A DNA stretch of 64,000 nucleotides from Steroidobacteraceae bacterium (GTDB lineage Bacteria; Pseudomonadota; Gammaproteobacteria; Steroidobacterales; Steroidobacteraceae): NCBI GenBank assembly GCA_017853555.1, contig JAFMJH010000002.1, positions 62,001-126,000 of the forward strand. The letters are read 5' to 3'. This document shows, piece by piece, positions 8,514-14,622 of the stretch (positions are counted from its first letter, which is position 1; each line of letters opens with the position of its first letter). The notes beneath the pieces are model-generated. The model had not been told where the DNA came from, did no database searches, and saw only the letters and a program-made list of their open reading frames with translations. Made by a program: the position numbers and the translations under genes.

Positions 8514-9458
8514 ATGCGAATTTTGAATCGCTCGATACTGGTTTTGACGATGTGCCTTGCCACGTTCGCGACGGCCGCCCCGTTGCGCGATTGCGAACTG
8601 TGCCCGGAACTCGTGCGGATCCGCGGCGGCGAGTTCGTCATGGGCGCCGCCATTTCCGAGCCGCGCCGGCTCGGGTTGCCCGAATTCTGGGCAACGCGCG
8701 AACAACCGGCGCACCGCGTGCGCGTCGCGAAGGCGTTCTCGATCGGCAAGTTCGAAGTGACGCGCGCCGAATTCGCCGCGTTCGTCGCCGCGACCGGCTA
8801 TGCGCCGGCGCCCGGATGTTGGCATTTCGTGGGCACCGAGTGGTTGTTCGACGAACAGCGGTCGTGGGCCGATCCGAAAATCGATCAAAGCGACGACCAT
8901 CCCGTCACCTGCGTGAATTGGCACGACGCGACGGCCTACGTCGAATGGTTGCGGCAAAAGACCGGCCGTCCGTATCGGCTGCCGAGCGAAGCCGAGTGGG
9001 AGTATGTCGCGCGCGCCGGCACGAGCACCGCGTATTGGTGGGGCGACGGCACCGAGGACGTCTGCCGCTACGTCAATCTCGGCGATCTCGATGCGCAGGA
9101 TCGTTTCGGTTGGAATCAGACGCGCATCAAATACGACAAACTCGGCGACTGGAAAGGCCAGCCGTGTCGTGATGGCTACGCCACGATGGCGCCGGTGCAT
9201 GCCACGGCCATGAATCCGTTCGGCGTGTACGGACTGCTCGGCAATGCCAACGAATGGGTCGCCGATTGCTGGAACGACGACTATCGCTCGGCACCGGATA
9301 CGCAAACGGCACGGTTGACGGGTGCGGATTGCGGGCTGCGCGCGATGCGCGGTCAAGGCTGGACGGCGAACGCCTCGAGCACGCGGCCCGCGTTTCGCCT
9401 GAAGATGAACGCGACCGACCGGCGTTTTACGTTCGGCTTCCGCGTGGCGCGCGACTGA
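8514..9458 (+). CDS. Secreted formylglycine-generating-enzyme-like (SUMF1/EgtB fold) protein
   Basis: 314 residues with a signal peptide (1-22, ending TAA), starting at an ATG with a GGGGGAGAAGG binding site. The family motifs are clear: RIRGGEFVMGA, KFEVTRAEFAAFV, HPVTCVNWHDATAYVEWL, YRLPSEAEWEYVARAG, GLLGNANEWVADCW and the final FGFRVARD. True formylglycine-generating enzymes carry a pair of cysteines in the RGGSW...C....C region; here that region reads RGQGWTANASSTRPAFR and has none. Copper-dependent sulfatase activation is therefore unlikely. It may be a secreted lectin-like or modified oxidase member of the fold. No sulfatase gene is nearby. Confidence 0.8.
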   Translation: MRILNRSILVLTMCLATFATAAPLRDCELCPELVRIRGGEFVMGAAISEPRRLGLPEFWATREQPAHRVRVAKAFSIGKFEVTRAEFAAFVAATGYAPAPGCWHFVGTEWLFDEQRSWADPKIDQSDDHPVTCVNWHDATAYVEWLRQKTGRPYRLPSEAEWEYVARAGTSTAYWWGDGTEDVCRYVNLGDLDAQDRFGWNQTRIKYDKLGDWKGQPCRDGYATMAPVHATAMNPFGVYGLLGNANEWVADCWNDDYRSAPDTQTARLTGADCGLRAMRGQGWTANASSTRPAFRLKMNATDRRFTFGFRVARD

Positions 9459-9840
9459 CGAGTTGCCGCTCGATTTTTTTGAGTGTGGTGCGCACCTTGG
9501 CGACGCCGCGCGGCGTGAGCTCGACGTGCTTGCGGCGTCGCGTACCCGGGAAAAACCGCACCCGCACGAGGCGATCTTCGATCAGCTCATCGAGATTGCG
9601 CCGCGCCGACGCATAGGGCGCTCCCGATGCGCCGGTGGTCGACAACATGTCCATTTCTTCGCCGCGCAACAGGCCCGCATACAAGCCGCTGAGCAGAGCC
9701 CATTTGGTTTGTGCAACCACGACGTCGCCGAACAACTCGCGCCGAAAGGCGTCGACTTTGCCGAGGGCGTCGATGACGCGCAGAGTCGGCGAACGCAACT
9801 CTTTTGATACCGAAGATTTTTTCCGCATCGTTACGTACAT
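9427..9840 (-). CDS. MarR/PadR-like winged-helix transcriptional regulator
   Basis: 137 residues. A helical N-terminus is followed by a winged helix-turn-helix: TKWALLSGLYAGLLRGEEMDM, then GAPYASARRNLDELIEDRLVRVRFFPGTRRRKHVELT (recognition helix plus wing) and a C-terminal helix. This is the MarR-type layout, but the sequence is divergent. The 3' end overlaps the convergent FGE-like gene by 32 bases. The start at 9840 lies only 9 bases from the start of the divergent response regulator, so the promoters of both genes must overlap coding sequence, or one start is further in (an ATG at 9828 is an alternative). Likely targets are itself and the neighbouring two-component operon. Confidence 0.7.
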   Translation of the reverse strand: MYVTMRKKSSVSKELRSPTLRVIDALGKVDAFRRELFGDVVVAQTKWALLSGLYAGLLRGEEMDMLSTTGASGAPYASARRNLDELIEDRLVRVRFFPGTRRRKHVELTPRGVAKVRTTLKKIERQLVSRAPRGSRT

Positions 9841-9849
9841 TATCAAGGC

Positions 9850-10512
9850 ATGACGACCGAAGCTGGAATTCCTGCGAACGAAGGATGTGCCGCGCCCGGA
9901 CTGAAAAGGGTGTTTTTGGTCGAGGACGATCGCGCGACGCTCGACGCGCTGTCGCGCATGCTGCGTCATCTCGGCTATGCCGTCGATGCGTTCCGGAATA
10001 TCGACTCGTTCCTCGCTCATCCGCGCGATGCCGCGCCCGCAGTGCTCGTCACCGACATGCGTCTCGGCGCCGAGTCGGGTCTCGATCTGCAACGCCGCAT
10101 CGCCGACGCCGCGACCGCGATGCCGGTGATCTTCATCAGCGGCGCGAGCACCACGCGTGAAACCGTGCTCGCGATGAAAGCCGGCGCTCACGAATTTCTC
10201 GCCAAGCCCGTCGCATCCAAGGTGTTGGTGGAGGCCATCGAATCGGCACTCGTCAAGCATCGCATGCTTTTGCACGATGCGGCGCGTCGGGCGCGCGCCG
10301 CACAAAGTCTGGATATGCTCTCGCCGCGCGAACGCGAAGTGTTCTGGCTCCTCGCGCGCGGCTGCAACAACAGTCAAATCGTCGAGCAACTCGGCATATC
10401 GCTGCCGACGGCCAAACAATACAAATCGGAAGTGATGCGCAAACTCGAATTCGACACGCTCGCCGATTTGATCGACTTCAGCGTCTGCTTGCGCACTGCG
10501 TCGGCCGACTGA
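9850..10512 (+). CDS. FixJ-type response regulator with LuxR helix-turn-helix
   Basis: 220 residues: receiver domain (~20-135) with acidic pocket EDD, phosphoacceptor Asp69 in VLVTDMRLG and Lys in FLAKPV; then a LuxR/FixJ output domain (LSPREREVFWLLARGCNNSQIVEQLGIS, TAKQYKSEVMRKL). It is followed after 9 bases by a histidine kinase that is surely its partner. The pair resembles FixLJ/TodST-type systems. Downstream genes in the same direction encode a fatty acid hydroxylase, an SDR and an iron-permease-like protein, so lipid or membrane remodelling is a possible output (inference). The ATG at 9850 is the longest start; a GTG around 9911 would give a protein beginning directly at the receiver domain. 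Confidence 0.85.
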   Translation: MTTEAGIPANEGCAAPGLKRVFLVEDDRATLDALSRMLRHLGYAVDAFRNIDSFLAHPRDAAPAVLVTDMRLGAESGLDLQRRIADAATAMPVIFISGASTTRETVLAMKAGAHEFLAKPVASKVLVEAIESALVKHRMLLHDAARRARAAQSLDMLSPREREVFWLLARGCNNSQIVEQLGISLPTAKQYKSEVMRKLEFDTLADLIDFSVCLRTASAD

Positions 10513-10521
10513 ACTGCCGGC

Positions 10522-12342
10522 GTGCAGGCGATTACCGTCATTTGGTCGATGATCGCCGGCGCCTGCGTGGCGTTCGCGGTCGTCAACGGGCTCGTATGGT
10601 GGCAGAAGCGCGAGGCGAGGCAGAACGGGGCGTTTGCGCTGTTGGCCGCCGGGGCCGCATTGCTCACCCTGATCGAGCTCGAGTTGCTTGCCTCGACCAC
10701 CATCGAACATTACGCACAGTGGTTGGGTCACTATCTGCTGGCGACGAGCCTGATGTTCGTCGCGATCATGCTGGTGTGCCGATATCACGTCGGTGCGGGT
10801 CGCGATCTTCTCGGATGGCTCGCCGTGCTGCTGCGCGCGTTGATGGTGATCGTCAGCGAGTCGGGCGACTACCAACGTCTGTATTTCGAGGTGACCCGTC
10901 TGGAGATCGGCGAGTTGCTCGGCCAGTCGGTGGCGGTCGTGTCGACGAAGCCCGGGCCGCTCACCGTGCTTGGTCAACTGTCGCTCGTGTTGATGACGCT
11001 CTATCTCGTCGATGCGGCCGCGACCGCCTGGCGCAACGGCTTGCGGCAACGCGCCCTGCACGTCGCGTACTTCGCGGTGCTCATATTTCTGGGCGGGATC
11101 TGGGGTTACGTGTCACTGTGGAGCAGCAGTGGTGCACCGTTGATCATCGCGCCGCTTCTGCTGCCGGTCGTCGTGCTGATGCGCTTCGATCTGAGCTCGA
11201 ACGTGATCCGTGCGCTCGAGCTCGAATCGCGTCTGGTCGAATCCGAGCGGCGGCTGTCGCTGACCGCCGACGCCGCGCGCGCGGGGCTCTGGAACATCGA
11301 CCTCAGCACTGGGCGCGCGTGGTTGACGCCGCGTACGCGCGACATGTTTCTGTTGTCTTCGACCGAGGGCATGCACGTCGCTGATGCGGCGCAGATCGTG
11401 CATCCCGAAGATCGGCGTCGTTTCCGGCGCATGTTCCTCGACGAGGCCGGGCAACTCCGTACCGCATCCACGCTCGAGTTTCGCGTGCTCATGCCGAGCG
11501 GCGAAATCCGCTGGTACGAATCGCAGGGCAGTGCCGAGCCGGCCGCAGGCGCTGGCGGCACGATGTTGATGGGCGCGACCATCGACATCACGACCCGCAA
11601 GCGCGCCGAGGAAGAGCGCCTGCAGCGCGCGCAGCAAATCGAGCGGCTCAGTCGGCTCGCGATCATGAGCGAACTGGCTGCCACCGTCGCCCACGAATTG
11701 AACCAGCCCCTCGCGAGCATGCTGAGCAATGCCGAGACGGCGCTGCTGCTGCTCGAGCGCGAATCGCCCGACATCGAAGAAGTGCGCAAGGTGCTCACGG
11801 AGATCGTCGCAGCCGACGAGCGCGCCGCGATGATCGTGCAGCGCTTCCGGTCGCTGCTCAAATCGCGCGAGCCGCAGTTGCAAAACATTTCGCTGCGCGA
11901 CGCGGTCAGCGGCGTGCTCGCCTTCATGCGTGGCGATCTGTCGAGACGCGGCGTGGTCGTGCAGTGGGAGCCGGGTGAAGACCCCTGCAATGCCATGGTC
12001 GATGCCGTACGATTCGATCAACTGCTGATCAACTTGATCATCAATGCCTGTGATGCAATGAATACCAAGCGTCCCGAAGACCGGATCCTCGCGCTCGCCG
12101 TCGCGCAGCGTGGTGATGCCGTGGTGGTCGACGTGCGCGACAGCGGTGCCGGGCTCGCACAGGATTTGAATACCTTGCTCGAGCCGCTCTACACCACCAA
12201 ATCCGATGGCCTCGGCCTCGGGCTCGTGATCGCGCGTTCGGTCGTCGATGCGCACGGCGGGCGGTTGTGGGCCACGTCGAACGCACCGGCATCGGGCGCG
12301 ACTTTTTCATTCTCGATTCCATCGGGCGGAGGTATGGCGTGA
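10522..12342 (+). CDS. Membrane sensor histidine kinase with PAS domain (FixL/DctB-like)
   Basis: 606 residues. Residues ~5-215 contain about seven hydrophobic helices, a sensory membrane module of no named family I can assign. A PAS domain follows (~240-355), then HisKA with His391 in AHELNQPLASML, and HATPase_c with N-box INLIINACDAM, G1 DVRDSGAGL and G2 GLGLGLVIARSVVDAHGG. The start is GTG at 10522. The stop codon overlaps the GTG start of the desaturase gene (GTGA), so the two are translationally coupled, which suggests that the kinase and the lipid enzyme work in the same response. The signal sensed is unknown. Confidence 0.88.
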   Translation: MQAITVIWSMIAGACVAFAVVNGLVWWQKREARQNGAFALLAAGAALLTLIELELLASTTIEHYAQWLGHYLLATSLMFVAIMLVCRYHVGAGRDLLGWLAVLLRALMVIVSESGDYQRLYFEVTRLEIGELLGQSVAVVSTKPGPLTVLGQLSLVLMTLYLVDAAATAWRNGLRQRALHVAYFAVLIFLGGIWGYVSLWSSSGAPLIIAPLLLPVVVLMRFDLSSNVIRALELESRLVESERRLSLTADAARAGLWNIDLSTGRAWLTPRTRDMFLLSSTEGMHVADAAQIVHPEDRRRFRRMFLDEAGQLRTASTLEFRVLMPSGEIRWYESQGSAEPAAGAGGTMLMGATIDITTRKRAEEERLQRAQQIERLSRLAIMSELAATVAHELNQPLASMLSNAETALLLLERESPDIEEVRKVLTEIVAADERAAMIVQRFRSLLKSREPQLQNISLRDAVSGVLAFMRGDLSRRGVVVQWEPGEDPCNAMVDAVRFDQLLINLIINACDAMNTKRPEDRILALAVAQRGDAVVVDVRDSGAGLAQDLNTLLEPLYTTKSDGLGLGLVIARSVVDAHGGRLWATSNAPASGATFSFSIPSGGGMA

Positions 12343-13190
12343 CGCCGCAGCAAGCACAAATGATGGTCGCAACCACGGTGTTGCTCGGATTCGCGGCGGC
12401 GGAGTTGTGGCGTGGGCGCTTTTTCGCGCCGGAGGCCACCCGCGAAGACGATCGACTCGATCTCGTGGTGACGCTCGCGTTTCCGCTGACTTCGGGTCTG
12501 GTGTTGTTCCTCGCCAATGCGGCGTGCGAATGGTGGTTGCCCGAATCGAGGGGGGCGCTCGCGCACTGGCCGTGGTGGGCGATGATCGCGACTTTGCTCG
12601 TCGGCGACGACCTCACCCAATATCTTTGGCACCGGTTGTCGCACACGAGTCTGATGTGGCCTTTGCATCGGGCGCATCACTCGGCGGCGTACATGAGCGT
12701 GCGCGTCGTCTATCGCAACAACTTTTTCTACTACCTCTTCATGCCGGGGCTGTGGATCAGTGGCGTGCTGCTCTATCTCGGCTTCGGTTGGGTCTACGTG
12801 GCCTACGCGTCGGTGAAGCTCGCGGTGATCATCGGTGCGCACTCGAGCGTGCGCTGGGACGAAACGCTGTATCGGTCGCGCCTGCTGCGCCCCGTGGCCT
12901 GGGTGTTGGAGCGCACGATTTCCACGCCGGCCACGCACTTTGCACACCACGCCTTGTCGCAGGACGACGGCATCGGCCACTACGGCGGCAACTACGGCAA
13001 TCTGCTGTTTCTTTGGGACGTGATCTTCGGCACGGCGCGCATCACGCGCCGCTATCCGCCTTCGTTCGGACTGACGGACGATCGCGCCCATGGCCCGGAA
13101 AGCTGGGCAACCCAATTTCTGTATCCCTTGCGACGCTCGCGTCGCGCGGGCACAGCGCTCACCTTCCCGCCCGGCACGCCGCCGGCCTGA
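12339..13190 (+). CDS. Membrane fatty acid hydroxylase / sterol desaturase family di-iron enzyme
   Basis: 283 residues, four or more membrane helices. Three histidine clusters that bind the di-iron centre are present: WHRLSH (His98, His102), HRAHH (His110, 113, 114) and HFAHH (His200, 203, 204). Such enzymes hydroxylate or desaturate acyl chains, carotenoids or sterols with O2. The GTG at 12339 has a GGCGGAGG binding site and overlaps the kinase stop; an upstream in-frame extension inside the kinase gene is not credible. Operon partners are the two-component pair upstream and an SDR six bases downstream, which could process the hydroxylated product. Confidence 0.85.
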   Translation: MTPQQAQMMVATTVLLGFAAAELWRGRFFAPEATREDDRLDLVVTLAFPLTSGLVLFLANAACEWWLPESRGALAHWPWWAMIATLLVGDDLTQYLWHRLSHTSLMWPLHRAHHSAAYMSVRVVYRNNFFYYLFMPGLWISGVLLYLGFGWVYVAYASVKLAVIIGAHSSVRWDETLYRSRLLRPVAWVLERTISTPATHFAHHALSQDDGIGHYGGNYGNLLFLWDVIFGTARITRRYPPSFGLTDDRAHGPESWATQFLYPLRRSRRAGTALTFPPGTPPA

Positions 13191-13196
13191 GAGCCC

Positions 13197-13979
13197 ATGA
13201 ACGCACACATCAAAGGTTGCACGGCATTCGTCACCGGCGCGAATCAAGGCATCGGCAAAGGCTTCGTCGAGGTGTTGCTCGATCGTGGCGTCGCCAAAGT
13301 CTATGCCGCAGCGCGCAGACCCGATACGCTCGCGCCGCTCGTGGCGCTCGATCCGCGACGCATCGTGCCCGTCGCGCTCGATGTCACCGATGCCGCGCAG
13401 CGCGGCGCCGCGGCACAGCGCGCGCAGGACGTCGATCTGCTCATCAACAACGCCGGCATCGGCGGCAGCGAAGATCCCGCCGAGCGGCGCTTTCTCGCCG
13501 CCGGCAGCCTCGCCGATGCACGCGTCGTGATGGAAACCGACTTTTGGGCCCAAATCGAGATGTGTCGCGGCTTCGCGCCCCGGTTGTGTGCCCGCGCCGA
13601 GGCCGGCATCACCCCCGCGATCATCAACATCCTGTCGGTCGGCGCGTTGTTCTGCGTGGTCGAGTACTCGAGCTACAGCGCAGCGAAAGTCGCACTCGCG
13701 TACGCCACCATCGGGCTGCGTGCCGAACTCGAACCGGCGGGCGTACGCGTGCACGGGGTGTATACCGGCTCGGTCGACACGCGCATCTCGGCGCGCAATC
13801 CGCACGCGAAAACCTCGCCGGTCGAGCACGCGCACGAAGTGCTCGACGCGGTCGAGCGCGGCGAGGACGACATTTATCCCGCGCTCGGCGCCAAAGAAAT
13901 CCTCGCCGCCGTGCGCGCCGACCCGGTCGGCTTCCAGCGCGAACGGATCCGGCGCTTTCGCGACAATCCGATGCGTTGA
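13197..13979 (+). CDS. Short-chain dehydrogenase/reductase
   Basis: 260 residues, the classical SDR length. The cofactor motif is TGANQGIG (~13-20), NNAG occurs at ~84-87, and the catalytic triad is Ser147, Tyr160 and Lys164 (YSAAK). An acidic residue after strand 2 is missing and Arg-rich AARRPD is present instead, favouring NADPH over NADH. The substrate is unknown; the desaturase gene six bases upstream suggests a lipid or isoprenoid alcohol/ketone. The acyl-chain link is inference only. Confidence 0.85.
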   Translation: MNAHIKGCTAFVTGANQGIGKGFVEVLLDRGVAKVYAAARRPDTLAPLVALDPRRIVPVALDVTDAAQRGAAAQRAQDVDLLINNAGIGGSEDPAERRFLAAGSLADARVVMETDFWAQIEMCRGFAPRLCARAEAGITPAIINILSVGALFCVVEYSSYSAAKVALAYATIGLRAELEPAGVRVHGVYTGSVDTRISARNPHAKTSPVEHAHEVLDAVERGEDDIYPALGAKEILAAVRADPVGFQRERIRRFRDNPMR

Positions 13980-14042
13980 ATACGCGGCGCCGCGTCGCTG
14001 GCATCATGGCGCGCAAGTTCAACGCCCGCGGAGGTTCGCGTC

Positions 14043-14453
14043 ATGAGATCCCAGTCCTGGTATTCGCGTTTCGCCAAGGTGTCGGCCCGGCTGTCGGGAC
14101 GACCCGTCACCTTCGCCGTGGCGGTCGTCGTGCTGCTCACGTGGGCGCTGACCGGTCCGTTGTTCGGGTTCAGCGACACCTGGCAGCTCGTGATCAACAC
14201 CGGCACCACGATCGTCACGTTCTTGATGGTGTTTCTGATCCAGAACACGCAAAACCGCGACACCGAGGCCTTGCACATCAAGCTCGACGAACTGATCCGC
14301 GCGACGCAAGGCGCGCATAACGCGCTGCTGGATCTCGAGGAACTCGAAGAACGCAGCCTGGACGAATTCCGGGCGCGTTACGTCGCTCTGGCGCGTGCGG
14401 CGCGGGCGAGCCGGGAGCGGGGCGGATTCGATACTGATACGCCGGAGGCTTGA
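14043..14453 (+). CDS. Low-affinity iron permease family small membrane protein
   Basis: 136 residues with two membrane helices (about 22-40 and 50-66) followed by a long charged helical tail. The segment NTGTTIVTFLMVFLIQNTQNRDTEALHIKLDELI is the hallmark of the family first named from yeast Fet4-like transporters; bacterial members are much smaller and their transport activity is not well shown. It ends the run of genes begun by the response regulator at 9850. Iron transport should be treated as a family label, not a proven role. Confidence 0.8.
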   Translation: MRSQSWYSRFAKVSARLSGRPVTFAVAVVVLLTWALTGPLFGFSDTWQLVINTGTTIVTFLMVFLIQNTQNRDTEALHIKLDELIRATQGAHNALLDLEELEERSLDEFRARYVALARAARASRERGGFDTDTPEA

Positions 14454-14622
14454 GAGCCGCGCAGATTGTCGTTTTTTTACGACACCAACGGATACATCTT
14501 TGATTATCGGAAAGTTGGTGTTAGTGTCGCAAAACAACTGAAGCGAACGAGGACCCCGGTGCCGATGGCTGGGTGCGGTTTCGCGCAGGTTCCTAAGCTT
14601 AGTCATCATCAGGGAGCGACTC
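14454..14622 (+). promoter_or_regulatory. Leader region of the TonB receptor gene with inverted repeat
   Basis: A 169-base gap, noticeably richer in A/T than its surroundings. It contains a perfect 8-base inverted repeat ACACCAAC (14482-14489) / GTTGGTGT (14514-14521) separated by 24 bases, and a smaller TGTCGT/ACGACA repeat around a T-run near 14467-14484. The sequence AGGGAGCGACT just before the ATG at 14623 is the ribosome binding site. The repeat could be an operator or an RNA stem-loop in the 5' leader. No convincing -35/-10 pair was found. Confidence 0.4.

Noticed and set aside
8514-9458. Genuine formylglycine-generating enzyme (sulfatase activator)
   Set aside because: The catalytic cysteine pair is missing.
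12248-14320. Plus-strand frame of 690 codons crossing the desaturase, SDR and iron-permease genes
   Set aside because: Arg-rich low-complexity translation in a shifted frame; the three real genes have clear motifs and ribosome binding sites.
14467-14484. Terminator TGTCGT-T-run-ACGACA after the iron-permease-like gene
   Set aside because: The stem is only 6 bases and the T-run is in the loop, not after the stem.
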